Under the pieces are notes generated by a model that was not told the DNA's origin, searched no databases, and saw only the letters and a list, made by a program, of their open reading frames with translations. The position numbers and the translations under genes were made by a program. 64,000 bases of DNA from Hymenobacter chitinivorans DSM 11115 (GTDB taxonomy: Bacteria > Bacteroidota > Bacteroidia > Cytophagales > Hymenobacteraceae), in NCBI RefSeq assembly GCF_002797555.1, contig NZ_PGFA01000002.1:124001-188000 (forward strand), read 5' to 3'. Positions 26,372 through 35,236 of this stretch are shown here, in pieces. The stretch's first letter is position 1. The number at the start of each line of letters is the position of its first letter.

Positions 26372-27760
26372 TTACTTGCGGCCCAGCCAGTTCTCCGGAT
26401 TCAGGTTGGAGCTGTTGCGCCACACTTGAAACTGTACCTCCGAGGTACCATCGGGGCTGGTATACACGGTGCCAATCTGCTGGCGCATATCCACGTGCTG
26501 GCCTTCGGTAACGCTCACGCTGCGCAGCTTGGCGTACACGGTGAAGTACTCGCCGTGCTGAATCATGACGATGTTGTTCATGCCCGCAATGCTGGCCACG
26601 GTGAGCACCTTACCCTCGAAGATGGCCCGAACCGGCTCCCCGGCGCTGGTCTGAATATCCACGCCCCGGTTTTCGACAATCACGTTTTTGAGCACCGGGT
26701 GGGCATGGCGGCCGAAGCGCTGGGAAATAAAGCCCTTGGACACCGGCCACAGCAGCCGGCCGCGGTTGTCGGCAAAGGACGAGGAAAGCTCTGCCGTTTC
26801 GGGCGTGAGCGTCACTTTATCGACGCGCTCCACGGCTTCTTCCTCGGCAGCGGCGGCGGCGGCAGTAGCGGCCCGGGAAGGAGAACTGGGGCGGGCGGCG
26901 GTACCGGCCGAGCCGGAGTTGGCGCGGGCGGCGTTGGCCCGCGCCCGGGCCGCGGCGGCGCGGGCCGCCGCCCGGGCCGCCCGGGCAATTTCTTCCCGCA
27001 CCCGCTCGGCAATCAGGTTATCGAGGCGGCCCACGGCCTGCTGGCGCTCGGCCAGCTCCTGGCGCAGACTTTCCTCCTGCTGGCTAAGCTTGGTCACGAC
27101 CTGGTCCTGCTGGGTTTTGAGCGTGACCAGGTTGCGGTTTTCAGTGAGCTGGGTGGTGAGCAGGGAGCTTTTCTCCTGCTTTTTAGCCGTGAGGCCGGTC
27201 AGCTGCTGGCTTAGGCGCTGCTTGGTGCTGGCAATCTGGGCGGCCTGGGCCTGGCGCACTTCCGAGTACTGGCGGATGTAGCGCAGACGCAGCATGAACT
27301 GGTTAAACGACTCGGCCGCAAACAGGAACATGATGCGGTTGTAGCTGTTGGCCGTTTTGGAGGAGGCGTAAATCATCCGCGCGTACTCGGCCCGCAGCTG
27401 CTCCAGGCTCTGCTGGGTTTTCTGCACCTGCGTCTCGGTCTGCCGCACATCCGATTCGATGTACTTCAGATCCGAGGAAATATTCTTGATGACGCCCTGC
27501 TGCACGGTCAGCTTTTCCTTCAGGGCGTTGAGCTGGCCCACGGAGGCTTCCTTCTGCTTCTGGGTTTGCTCCAGAATCCGGCTGGTTTCCTGAATCCGCT
27601 TGAGCGTGGCGCGCCGCTCCCGCAGCAGCTGGGCCTTGGTTTTGGGCTTAGAGCTGCTGCTGCGGCTGGTGCGCTGCTGGGCCCCGGCCGGTCCGCTCTG
27701 CAAAGCCAGCACACTTACCACCGCCAAGAAAAAGGCGGTGCGCTTACTTTTTGCGAACAT
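26372..27760 (-). CDS. EnvC-like murein hydrolase activator (degenerate LytM/M23 domain)
   Basis: 462 residues. A signal peptide (1-27) is followed by a long coiled coil (about 35-255, RRATLKRIQETSRILEQTQK onward), an Ala/Arg-rich linker (about 260-310) and a LytM/M23 domain (about 335-455). The zinc site is broken: the HxxxD motif reads NRGVDI (Asn for the first His), the YAHL motif reads YAKL, and the final HxH reads VQFQV. This is the same kind of loss as in E. coli EnvC, which activates amidases instead of cutting. It should help separate daughter cells or remodel the wall. Its ATG lies inside the 3' end of the DUF4292 gene (17-base overlap). Confidence 0.9.
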   Translation of the reverse strand: MFAKSKRTAFFLAVVSVLALQSGPAGAQQRTSRSSSSKPKTKAQLLRERRATLKRIQETSRILEQTQKQKEASVGQLNALKEKLTVQQGVIKNISSDLKYIESDVRQTETQVQKTQQSLEQLRAEYARMIYASSKTANSYNRIMFLFAAESFNQFMLRLRYIRQYSEVRQAQAAQIASTKQRLSQQLTGLTAKKQEKSSLLTTQLTENRNLVTLKTQQDQVVTKLSQQEESLRQELAERQQAVGRLDNLIAERVREEIARAARAAARAAAARARANAARANSGSAGTAARPSSPSRAATAAAAAAEEEAVERVDKVTLTPETAELSSSFADNRGRLLWPVSKGFISQRFGRHAHPVLKNVIVENRGVDIQTSAGEPVRAIFEGKVLTVASIAGMNNIVMIQHGEYFTVYAKLRSVSVTEGQHVDMRQQIGTVYTSPDGTSEVQFQVWRNSSNLNPENWLGRK

Positions 27761-28514
27761 AGCCCTTGGGCACGGAGAAAGGGAAAGACAGCCGCTCCTG
27801 GTCGACGTCTATGTTGCGGTAGTTAATCGTGGCGGTGGCCAGCTTGCCCTTGGCGGGCTGCGCCTGTACGAGCACCGCGTAGGCAAAGGGCACGGCGCTG
27901 GGAGCCAGGGGGCGGAAATCGGAAAAGTCGACGGTGAACAGGTTCTGGGTTTGCTGCTCGGCCAGCTTGATCTGCTGCACCCGGTTGCGGGTCAGCTCAA
28001 TCAGCTGGGTAATGAGCACGCCGCCTTCCTGAAACTCGACTTGCTGCATGGCGCCCTGGTCGTTGATTTTGGGCGTGGTGCTGGCCTCGGCCGGCAGGTA
28101 GTTGCCCAGCAGCAGGGCCTGCACCCGGTCAAAGGTCACGGGCACGTTGAGCAGGCGGCTCAAATACGCGTAGTCGCCGGCGTAGTATTCCTTCTGGAGG
28201 TAGTTAATCACCTGCACCGAGTCGCGGGTGATATAGGCCCGCACGCCCTCGATGCCCAACGACACCGACAGCCAGATGGCGCTGTCCTTGCGCATGCGTA
28301 CGTTCAGGTTGGCCGACTGCTGCAGCTGGGGCATGTCAATCTTGATTTTGCCCTTGGCCTTCAGGTAGCGGAAGTCCAGGTTCTTAGCTTTTACCAGTTC
28401 AGAGCCTTTGGCTGGCGCGGGAGTCGTGGCCGACTTGGTCGGGAAAATCTTGGAGCTACAGCTGCTCAGCAGCAGGCCCATCCAAAGCAACACCAGCGGA
28501 AAGCACTTATTCAT
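27744..28514 (-). CDS. DUF4292 lipoprotein
   Basis: 256 residues starting MNKCFPLVLLWMGLLLSSCS: a lipoprotein signal with lipobox LLSSC. The body matches the Bacteroidota DUF4292 pattern (KNLDFRYLKAKGKIKI, IWLSVSLGIEGVRAYITRDS, YYAGDYAYLSRLLNVPVTF, LLLGNYLP). The fold resembles LolA/LolB-type half-barrels, so a role in handling lipid or lipoproteins at the outer membrane is possible but unproven. The start at 28514 overlaps the upstream TPR gene by 8 bases and its end overlaps the EnvC-like gene by 17, giving a tightly coupled trio. Confidence 0.9.
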   Translation of the reverse strand: MNKCFPLVLLWMGLLLSSCSSKIFPTKSATTPAPAKGSELVKAKNLDFRYLKAKGKIKIDMPQLQQSANLNVRMRKDSAIWLSVSLGIEGVRAYITRDSVQVINYLQKEYYAGDYAYLSRLLNVPVTFDRVQALLLGNYLPAEASTTPKINDQGAMQQVEFQEGGVLITQLIELTRNRVQQIKLAEQQTQNLFTVDFSDFRPLAPSAVPFAYAVLVQAQPAKGKLATATINYRNIDVDQERLSFPFSVPKGYVRKK

Positions 28515-30333
28515 ATAGTCGTTTGTCTTTGATCTTGCGGTCAATCAGGGCTGAGGCCCCGCCCGCCTTTTTGGCTTTTTGCCACTCGGCCATGGCCAAT
28601 TCTTTTTCGCCGAGCTGAAACAGTACGTCCCCGTAATGCTCGATGATGGTGGCATCGGTGCTGGTTTTCAGGGCTTTTTCAAGGCTTTGCCGGGCTCCGG
28701 TGTAGTCCTTGAGCTTGTAGAGTACCCAGGCGTAAGTGTCGAGGTAGGTGTCGTTGGTGGGAAACTGCTTGACCAGCTTGCCCGACATTTCCTTGGCCTT
28801 TTCCAGCTTTTCGCCCCGCATCGAGAGGAAGTAGCTGTAGTTGTTCAGGGCCTGGGCGTTGTTGGCGTCGAAGGTCAGGGCCGCCTCGTAGGCCGCGTCC
28901 GACTTGGCGTATTCCTTGAGCTCGTGGTAGGCGTCGCCGAGCTGAGTGTCAATCTGGGCCAGCAGTTCGGGGTTGTCGGTGGCCAGCTTACGGCCGTACT
29001 CTAGGGCTTTGACGCCCTTGGTCGGCTGCTTTTTCAGCAGCTGAGCCACGCCGTTGTAGTACCAGAGCGGGGCCTGATTCGGAAACAGCTCCAGGGCCTG
29101 GTCGGTGTGGTGCAGCAGGGAGTCAATTTGGTTGAGCTCGGCGTCGATGAGCACCACCTGCTGCCAGATCTGGAACTTGGAGTTGTCGAGCTTAATGGCC
29201 TTGAGGTAGTTGCTGCGGGCCAGCTCCTTATGCTCGGTAATGGTCTGAATGTCGCCGGCTACGGAAAACGCTTTGGCTTCCTTGGGGTGGACGCGGGTGG
29301 TAATGTCGGCCAGGTCCAGGGCAATTTTCTCCAGGGCCGGGTTGGGCAGCTGCTTGATGTAGTCGACCAGAATCCGGACTTTTTCGTCAATGTCGAGGCC
29401 GGGGCTTTCGAAGGCCAGCTTGATTTGCTTGTCCGACTCGGGCTTGTTTTGCTGCTGCCGGTAGATGTCGGCCAAGATCATGCGGGCCTGGGGGTTGTCG
29501 GGGTCCTGCTTGAGGGCCTTTTCCGCCACCCGAATGGCGTCGGGAAACCGGTTGTTGGCCGCATACATTTCGGCCTGGGCCAGCACGTAGCGGATTTCGT
29601 CGGGGTTGGCGGCCATCAGGGCCTCGCCTTCCTGCAGGGCCTTGTCGAGGTTGTTCTGCTTGAGGTAAATCTGCTGCTTTTTGAACGACACCTCGTCGAG
29701 CGGGCCAAACTGCTTTTCGGCCTGCTCGAAGGTCGTCAGGGCCTCGTTCAGCTTGCCCTGGGCCAGGTACAGGTCGGCCAGGTTGAAGAGGTAGTAACCG
29801 GAGTCGGGCACGTCCTTAATCAAGCTGGTATACACCTTGGCGGCCTGGTCGTACTGCTTCTGGGACGAGTAAATCTGGGCCAGCAGCAGGTAGTAGTAGG
29901 CGTTTTTGGGGTCGAGCTTCACGGCCACCAAGGCAAAGTTGGTAGCGTCCTTAAGGTTGCCGCTGAGCAGGTTGGTTTCGGCAATCTTGTAGTTGATGGC
30001 CGCGTTGGTCGGGTTCAGGGCGTAGGCCTTCAGCAGCCGCTCCAGGGCCTTGTTGTAGTCTTCGAGCAGCACGAACTTAACGCCCTCTACGAAGAACGAC
30101 TCGCTCATCTCCCGGTCTTTCTCCGACAACTCCCGCACCTGCTGCCGGGCCACGTCCAGCTCGGCGCGGTGGGCCAGCTCCTTGCGCTCCTTGCGGGTCA
30201 GCTTGCGCGGCTTGGAGTCCGTTGCCGGAGGTTCGCTAGCCGGAGTTGCCGGGCCCGCCGGCTGCTGGGCATACCCTGGCCCGGCCAACAGCAGGCCCAA
30301 CAGGAGAAGTGTAAAAGGGGCAAATCGACTCAT
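28507..30333 (-). CDS. Secreted TPR-repeat protein
   Basis: 608 residues. A signal peptide (MSRFAPFTLLLLGLLLAGPG, cut after YAQ) and a charged Pro-rich linker precede about 12 tetratricopeptide repeats from residue 70 to the end, for example KALERLLKAYALNPTNAAIN, YYLLLAQIYSSQKQYDQAAK and NAQALNNYSYFLSMRGEKLE. It likely acts as a periplasmic scaffold. Genes of this type are regularly found before DUF4292 and M23/EnvC-like genes in Bacteroidota as I recall, and the overlap here supports a shared pathway in envelope maintenance. Confidence 0.9.
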   Translation of the reverse strand: MSRFAPFTLLLLGLLLAGPGYAQQPAGPATPASEPPATDSKPRKLTRKERKELAHRAELDVARQQVRELSEKDREMSESFFVEGVKFVLLEDYNKALERLLKAYALNPTNAAINYKIAETNLLSGNLKDATNFALVAVKLDPKNAYYYLLLAQIYSSQKQYDQAAKVYTSLIKDVPDSGYYLFNLADLYLAQGKLNEALTTFEQAEKQFGPLDEVSFKKQQIYLKQNNLDKALQEGEALMAANPDEIRYVLAQAEMYAANNRFPDAIRVAEKALKQDPDNPQARMILADIYRQQQNKPESDKQIKLAFESPGLDIDEKVRILVDYIKQLPNPALEKIALDLADITTRVHPKEAKAFSVAGDIQTITEHKELARSNYLKAIKLDNSKFQIWQQVVLIDAELNQIDSLLHHTDQALELFPNQAPLWYYNGVAQLLKKQPTKGVKALEYGRKLATDNPELLAQIDTQLGDAYHELKEYAKSDAAYEAALTFDANNAQALNNYSYFLSMRGEKLEKAKEMSGKLVKQFPTNDTYLDTYAWVLYKLKDYTGARQSLEKALKTSTDATIIEHYGDVLFQLGEKELAMAEWQKAKKAGGASALIDRKIKDKRLYE

Positions 30334-30445
30334 GAGCGCAGTAGCACGGACGGCTGTTCGCCGTTCAAAAAAAGGAGTTACGCCAAATAAACAAATCTGC
30401 GGACAGAAGCCCGCGCTACTGCTAACATCAGGAGGGGCAAAAATA

Positions 30446-31456
30446 TCACACGCGCAGCGTGTTATAGTCGCCCAGGCTCAAGTCGTCGGGGGTGCCGGTC
30501 ACCGAGGCGAAGTTGCCAATCATGGAGTTGGTCACGTTGGCGTGCAGCACCGAGGCCGACTGTTGCACGATGGAGTTGCTGAGCACCGAGCTGCGCACGT
30601 TGCTATGGTCACCCAACGACACGTGCGGGCCCACCACCGAATCGGTGATGACGACGTTTTCGCCGATGTAGACTGGGGGAATAACCACGGAGTTGACCAG
30701 CTTGGCGGATTCGGCCACCAGGTTTTCGCTGCGCTCCTGCAGATATTCGAGGTAGCGCTGGTTGGTGAATACTGTGGCGTCCTTGTTGCCGCAGTCGAGC
30801 CACTCAGTCACGCGGCCGGGCACGAAGGTGGTGCCCTTGTTCTTCATGTTTTCCAGGGCGTTGGTGAGCTGGTATTCACCTTTGTCCTTGATGTCGTTGT
30901 CGAGCAGGAACTGCAGCTCGTCGCGCAGGTAGTCGCCGTCCTGGAAGTAGTAGATGCCGATAATGGCCAGGTCAGACACAAACTCCTGGGGTTTCTCCAC
31001 GAAGTCGGTAATCTGGCCCTGCTCGTCGAGCTTCACTACGCCGAAGGGCTTGGGGTCGTCCACGCGCTGCACCCAGATGGTGCCGGCGGCCGAGCTGTCG
31101 AGGGTGAAATCGGCCTTAAAGAGGGTATCGGCAAAGGCCACCACCAGTGGGCCGCTCAGCGAGTCTTTGGCGCAGAGAATGGCGTGGGCCGTGCCCAGGG
31201 GCTCATCCTGGTAGTAAATCGAGCCTTTGGCGCCCACCGACTCGGCAATCTGCACCAGGCTTTTCTCCACGGTTTCGCCGAAGCGGCCAATGATAAAGGC
31301 GACTTCTTCCACCTGTTCACCGCACACTTTGGCAATGTCTTCCACCAATCGTTGCACGATGGGCTTACCGGCAATCGGAATCAGGGGCTTGGGAACGGTA
31401 AGAGTGTGGGGGCGCATGCGCTTACCCATGCCGGCCATCGGAACGATGATTTTCAT
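30446..31456 (-). CDS. Sugar-phosphate nucleotidyltransferase with left-handed beta-helix
   Basis: 336 residues. The N-terminal nucleotidyltransferase (about 1-240) starts MKIIVPMAGMGKRMRPHTLT and has the activating KPLIPIAGKPIV Lys, GRFGETVEKS, YQDEPLGTAHAIL, the metal Asp in VAFADTLF, and VEKPQE. The C-terminal hexapeptide-type beta-helix (about 255-330) includes VVIPPVYIGENVVI and GPHVSLGDHSNV. It makes an NDP-sugar (probably dTDP- or UDP-glucose type) for cell-surface polysaccharide. The substrate is not certain. It lies 65 bases after dut and 112 bases before the TPR gene in the same direction. Confidence 0.9.
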   Translation of the reverse strand: MKIIVPMAGMGKRMRPHTLTVPKPLIPIAGKPIVQRLVEDIAKVCGEQVEEVAFIIGRFGETVEKSLVQIAESVGAKGSIYYQDEPLGTAHAILCAKDSLSGPLVVAFADTLFKADFTLDSSAAGTIWVQRVDDPKPFGVVKLDEQGQITDFVEKPQEFVSDLAIIGIYYFQDGDYLRDELQFLLDNDIKDKGEYQLTNALENMKNKGTTFVPGRVTEWLDCGNKDATVFTNQRYLEYLQERSENLVAESAKLVNSVVIPPVYIGENVVITDSVVGPHVSLGDHSNVRSSVLSNSIVQQSASVLHANVTNSMIGNFASVTGTPDDLSLGDYNTLRV

Positions 31457-31524
31457 AGCGGAAAAAGAGAGTTTTGAGTAGTTGGTTTAGGTGTTGAAAC
31501 GTAATCAGCGCCCCGCGGGATGAG

Positions 31525-31959
31525 TTACTTGGTGCCCGTGCTGCCGTAGCCGCCGGTGCCCCGCTCAGTTTCCGTCAGTTCCGTGGCCGGCTCCCACTCG
31601 GCCGTTTCGTGGCGGGCTACCACCAGCTGAGCAATCCGCTTCCCGTCCTGGACGATGAAATCTTCGGCCGAGAGGTTGACCAGCAGCACTTTGAGCTCCC
31701 CCCGGTAGTCGGCGTCAATAGTGCCGGGGCTGTTGACGATGCTGATGCCGTGCTTGTAGGCCAGGCCGCTGCGGGGCCGCACCTGCACTTCATAGCCCAC
31801 CGGAATTTCCATAAACAGACCCGTCGGAACAAGGGCGCGTTGCAGGGGCTTCAACGTAATGGGCTCCGCGAGGTTGGCCCGCACGTCCATTCCGGCCGCG
31901 TGGGCAGTCTGGTAAGAGGGCAGCGGGTGGTGGGAGCGGTTGATGACGGGAATACGCAT
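31525..31959 (-). CDS. dut: dUTP diphosphatase
   Basis: 144 residues, normal for the trimeric family. It hydrolyses dUTP to dUMP, keeping uracil out of DNA and supplying thymidylate synthesis. All five motifs are present: [41 protein letters not shown] (Tyr and Asp of the active site), GKRIAQLVV and the C-terminal [10 protein letters not shown]. The start at 31959 ([14 protein letters not shown]) fits the family better than an upstream ATG at 31989 and lies 27 bases after a TATCTTTG element. Confidence 0.96.
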   Translation of the reverse strand: MRIPVINRSHHPLPSYQTAHAAGMDVRANLAEPITLKPLQRALVPTGLFMEIPVGYEVQVRPRSGLAYKHGISIVNSPGTIDADYRGELKVLLVNLSAEDFIVQDGKRIAQLVVARHETAEWEPATELTETERGTGGYGSTGTK

Positions 31960-31986
31960 GAAGGGCAAAGCAAAGGAGGCCGGCGG

Positions 31987-31994
31987 CAAAGATA
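31987..31994 (-). promoter_or_regulatory. Candidate -7 promoter element of dut
   Basis: The minus strand reads TATCTTTG (TAnnTTTG), 27 bases before the dut ATG. The upstream ATG at 31989 falls inside it. No -33 element is clear. Confidence 0.5.
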
Positions 31995-32064
31995 GGCCGA
32001 ACCAGATATGGATAAGTTTAGGAAGATTAATTGAGACAAAAAGAATTTCGTCCTTTTTGCCGCG

Positions 32065-33564
32065 TTAGGCGCGGGCCAACCGGCGCCCCGGCCGCTCCAC
32101 CAGGAAAATCAGCGCCAGAAAAACCAGGCACAAACCCACGTGAAACGCGTGGCGCAGCCAGAAGTCGGCTACGGGCACGTACCAGCTGATAGCCACTAGG
32201 GCGCAGGCCACGGCCAGCCAGGTGGCCAGGCGCGCCACGGGGTAGGGGACGGGAAAATGCTTTTCCCCCAGGCGCCAGCACACAATGGCCATCATGGCGT
32301 AGCAGGCCAGGGTCGTGACGGCGCTACCCATGTAGCCCAGCACCGGAATCAGCAGAAAGTTGAGCAGCACCGTCAGGGCGGCCCCGCCCACGCTGATGTA
32401 GGTGCCGTAGTAGGTTTTGTCGGTGAGCTTAAACCAGACCGACAGGTTGTAATACACGCCCAGAAACAGGTTGGCCAGCAGCAGCACCGGCACCACGGCC
32501 AGCCCCGAGCGGTACTCGGGGCCGCGCAGCAGCTGCCCGAAATCCTCAATGTTGACGCTGATAAACACGAAAATAAAGGCGCAGCTTAGCGTAAACCACT
32601 TCAGGATGAGGGCAAACGTAGCCGGGGAGTTTTTGTCCGTCGACTGCGAAAAGAAGAACGGCTCGGCGGCGTAGCGGAAGGCCTGGATGACCAAGGACAT
32701 GAAAATAGCCAGCTTGTAGCAGGCTCCGTAAATACCCATGGCCGTTTGGTTGGACTGCCCCGGGTAAAAGCCCTCGGGCAGCCAGTACTTGAGCAGAGGC
32801 CGGTCGAAGGTTTCGTTGATCATGCCCGCCAGCCCCATCAGCATCAGCGGGTAGGCGTACTGCAGCATGGGCCGCAGCGGGGCCAGGTCCAGCCGAAACC
32901 GGAAGTCAGTCAGCTCCCGCCACAGCATGGGCAGGTAGCAGGCATTGGCCAGCAGCCCAATCAGAAATACGTAGCCCACCCGTAGCTGTGGGCTGTACAC
33001 GGCCCGCACCAGGGGCTGCAGCCCGGTCAGGTACTTGCCGGCCAGAATATCGGGGCAGAGCACGATAAAGAACAGCGACAACCCAACGTTGAGCAGGATG
33101 TTGATAAAGCGCACCGCCGCCACTTTCTTGGCCTTGTTTTCGAGCCGGAGCCGGGCAAAGGCAATGGCCGTTACCGCGTCGATGCCCATCACCAGGGCCA
33201 GCCACACCAGGTATTTTTCGCGGCCGGGGTAGTGCAGCAGGCTGGCCAGCGCCGGCGAGGCCAGGGCCAGCAGTCCGCTCAGCACCACGCTGCTCACCAG
33301 TAGCAAGCTCAGGACCTGGTCGTAGAGCAGGCGCCGGTCGGTGCCGGGCCGGGTGGCGAAGCGGAAGTAGGCCGACTCCATGCCGTAGGTAAACAGGATG
33401 TTGAGGAAGGCCACGTAGGCGTAGAGCTCGGTCACGATGCCGTACTCGGCAGCCTCAAACCGACTGGTATAGAGCGGGACCAGCAGAAAGGTGAGGGCCC
33501 GTCCCACAATGCTGCTGATGCCGTACACGGCCGTTTGCCCAACTAGTTTTTTTGCTACGCTCAT
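32065..33564 (-). CDS. Polysaccharide flippase (Wzx/MATE-like)
   Basis: About 499 residues with 12-14 hydrophobic membrane segments. The start MSVAKKLVGQTAVYGISSIV and the following LVPLYTSRFEAAEYGIV are typical of the oligosaccharide flippase family. It would move lipid-linked sugar units across the inner membrane for surface polysaccharide. I prefer the ATG at 33564; another at 33579 adds five residues. It is followed by dut and the nucleotidyltransferase in the same direction, so a polysaccharide export role fits the context. Confidence 0.9.
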   Translation of the reverse strand: MSVAKKLVGQTAVYGISSIVGRALTFLLVPLYTSRFEAAEYGIVTELYAYVAFLNILFTYGMESAYFRFATRPGTDRRLLYDQVLSLLLVSSVVLSGLLALASPALASLLHYPGREKYLVWLALVMGIDAVTAIAFARLRLENKAKKVAAVRFINILLNVGLSLFFIVLCPDILAGKYLTGLQPLVRAVYSPQLRVGYVFLIGLLANACYLPMLWRELTDFRFRLDLAPLRPMLQYAYPLMLMGLAGMINETFDRPLLKYWLPEGFYPGQSNQTAMGIYGACYKLAIFMSLVIQAFRYAAEPFFFSQSTDKNSPATFALILKWFTLSCAFIFVFISVNIEDFGQLLRGPEYRSGLAVVPVLLLANLFLGVYYNLSVWFKLTDKTYYGTYISVGGAALTVLLNFLLIPVLGYMGSAVTTLACYAMMAIVCWRLGEKHFPVPYPVARLATWLAVACALVAISWYVPVADFWLRHAFHVGLCLVFLALIFLVERPGRRLARA

Positions 33565-33580
33565 GCTTGGGTTAAGCAAA

Positions 33581-33672
33581 AAGTAGCAAGTAAGAATCCG
33601 CGGCTAGAACACGAGTATTGGCCCCGAAAATGGGCCCGATACTGGCAGCAGCCGGCTTCTTACCTGCTACTT
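33581..33672. repeat. 20-bp imperfect inverted repeat between two minus-strand genes
   Basis: AAGTAGCAAGTAAGAATCCG (33581-33600) pairs with 33653-33672 at 18 of 20 positions; the loop is 52 bases. It spans most of the space between the enoyl-CoA hydratase stop and the flippase start. No U-tract follows. Confidence 0.8.
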
Positions 33673-33688
33673 CTTAATTTGTAATGGA

Positions 33689-34477
33689 CTACTTGCCGGT
33701 AAATACGGCCGGCCGCTTTTCCAGGAATGCCGTGGTGCCTTCCCGAAAATCCTCGGAGGCGAAGCTGTGCCCAAACGAGTTGGCCTCGGTCTGGTAACCA
33801 TTCATTTCCTTGTCGTAGTAGGCATTTACGCAGTCGATAACCAAACCCACGGCCAGCGGGGCCTTGCTCAGAATTTTGGTCATGAGCTGCGCGCAGAAGG
33901 GCAGCAGCTCGGCCAGGGGCACGACGTGGTTCACCAGGCCCAGGCGGTAAGCCTCTTCGGCTTTAATTTGGTCCCCGGTCAGGAGCAGCTCCAGGGCTTT
34001 GCCTTTGCCCACCAGCTGGGTCAGGCGCTGGGTGCCGCCGTAGCCCGGAATCAGGCCCAGGTTTACTTCGGGCTGACCAAAGCGGGCATTTTCGGAGGCG
34101 ACGCGCATGTGGCAGGCCATAGCCAGCTCGCAGCCCCCGCCCAGGGCAAAGCCGTTGACGGCGGCAATAACGGGCTTGGTGCTTTCCTCGAGCATGCAAA
34201 ACGCTTCCTGACCCCGCTCGGCAGCGCGCCGGCCACTGATGTCGTTCAGGGCGGCCAGCTCCGAAATGTCGGCCCCGGCCACGAAGGCCTTCTCGCCGCT
34301 GCCGGTCAGGATGATGCCGCGCACCTGTGGGTCGTCGAGGGCCAGCTGGGTAGCCTCCCGGATTTCTTCAATCGTGGCCGCGTTCAGGGCGTTGAGCTTG
34401 GCGGGGCGGTTCAGGGTAATGGTCAGGATACCGGTGGCCGAATCCAGGGCGTAAAGCAGGTTTTCGAAAGTAGCCAT
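33689..34477 (-). CDS. Enoyl-CoA hydratase/isomerase family protein
   Basis: 262 residues, normal length. It adds water to trans-2-enoyl-CoA in beta-oxidation or a related pathway. The oxyanion-hole motifs AFVAGADISEL and GFALGGGCELAMACHMRVAS are present, as are both catalytic Glu (GCELAM and FGQPEVNLGLIPGYGGTQRL). The start at 34477 (MATFENLLYALDSATG) follows a -7 element by 37 bases. It lies alone, with the flippase gene downstream and mscL divergent upstream. The exact substrate (crotonyl-CoA or longer) cannot be told. Confidence 0.93.
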   Translation of the reverse strand: MATFENLLYALDSATGILTITLNRPAKLNALNAATIEEIREATQLALDDPQVRGIILTGSGEKAFVAGADISELAALNDISGRRAAERGQEAFCMLEESTKPVIAAVNGFALGGGCELAMACHMRVASENARFGQPEVNLGLIPGYGGTQRLTQLVGKGKALELLLTGDQIKAEEAYRLGLVNHVVPLAELLPFCAQLMTKILSKAPLAVGLVIDCVNAYYDKEMNGYQTEANSFGHSFASEDFREGTTAFLEKRPAVFTGK

Positions 34478-34514
34478 GCGTGCGTAAAGGGCAGGAATAG
34501 GTGAAAGAACGGGG

Positions 34515-34522
34515 CAAAGATA
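34515..34522 (-). promoter_or_regulatory. Candidate -7 promoter element of the enoyl-CoA hydratase gene
   Basis: The minus strand reads TATCTTTG (TAnnTTTG), 37 bases before the ATG at 34477. No TTG at the -33 position. Confidence 0.5.
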
Positions 34523-34742
34523 GGGCAAAAGCGTGGCCCGGCTGCGGCCCGCCGCCGTAGCCGCTCAGCGAGAATTTTCCGGCCTTGAACTCCGGCAGCG
34601 GTGCGTCGGGCGAGAGCCGACGGGGTTACGGATTTGGTATCTATATATTTAAGCCAAAGTATAGTAAAAGCAAAGTGTCGCGAAAAATTCATATTTAGCG
34701 TCAGTGCTTCTTTCATTCTTACCTAAACCCCCTCGTACGCAT

Positions 34743-35165
34743 ATGGGCTTTGTTTCTGAGTTTAAGGAATTCATTTCGAAGGGCAACGTGCTAGACCTGG
34801 CCGTGGGCGTTATCATCGGGGCTGCTTTCGGCAAGATTGTTACCTCGCTCACCGACGACATCATCATGCCCATCATTGGGCTGGCCATCGGTGGCATTGA
34901 TCTGAAGGAATGGTACCTGCCCCTGGACGGCAACACTTACGCCAACTTCGAGGCCGCCAAAGCTGCCAAGGCCGCTACCGTCAACTACGGCCTGTTCCTG
35001 AACGCCATTATTTACTTCTTCATCATTGCCTTCTGCGTGTTTTTGATTGTGAAGTTGGCCAACCGCTTCAAGAAGCCGCCGGTGGTCATTGCCGTGGCCG
35101 ACCCGGGGCCGACCAAAGACCAGGTGCTGCTCATGGAAATCCGGGACGCCCTGCGCAACCGCTAA
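34743..35165 (+). CDS. mscL: Large-conductance mechanosensitive channel
   Basis: 140 residues starting MGFVSEFKEFISKGNVLDLA. MscL is a pentameric inner-membrane channel that opens under tension to release solutes on osmotic downshock. TM1 (VLDLAVGVIIGAAFGKIVTS) and TM2 (NAIIYFFIIAFCVFLIVKLA) are clear, with a periplasmic loop between and a short cytoplasmic helix at the end (KDQVLLMEIRDALRNR). An upstream in-frame ATG at 34704 would add 13 non-family residues, so 34743 is chosen. A strong terminator follows the stop. Confidence 0.97.
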   Translation: MGFVSEFKEFISKGNVLDLAVGVIIGAAFGKIVTSLTDDIIMPIIGLAIGGIDLKEWYLPLDGNTYANFEAAKAAKAATVNYGLFLNAIIYFFIIAFCVFLIVKLANRFKKPPVVIAVADPGPTKDQVLLMEIRDALRNR

Positions 35166-35177
35166 GCTTTACTGCTC

Positions 35178-35225
35178 GCCAAACCGGTCTTTCCTCAGTC
35201 TGGGAAAGGCCGGTTTGGCTTTTTT
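35178..35225 (+). terminator. Intrinsic terminator after mscL
   Basis: A 17-bp stem with one G-T pair (35178-35194 with 35203-35219) and an 8-base loop, followed by six T. Its U-tract ends only 11 bases before the ATG of the next gene in the same direction. Confidence 0.93.
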
Positions 35226-35236
35226 GCTCTTTCCGC

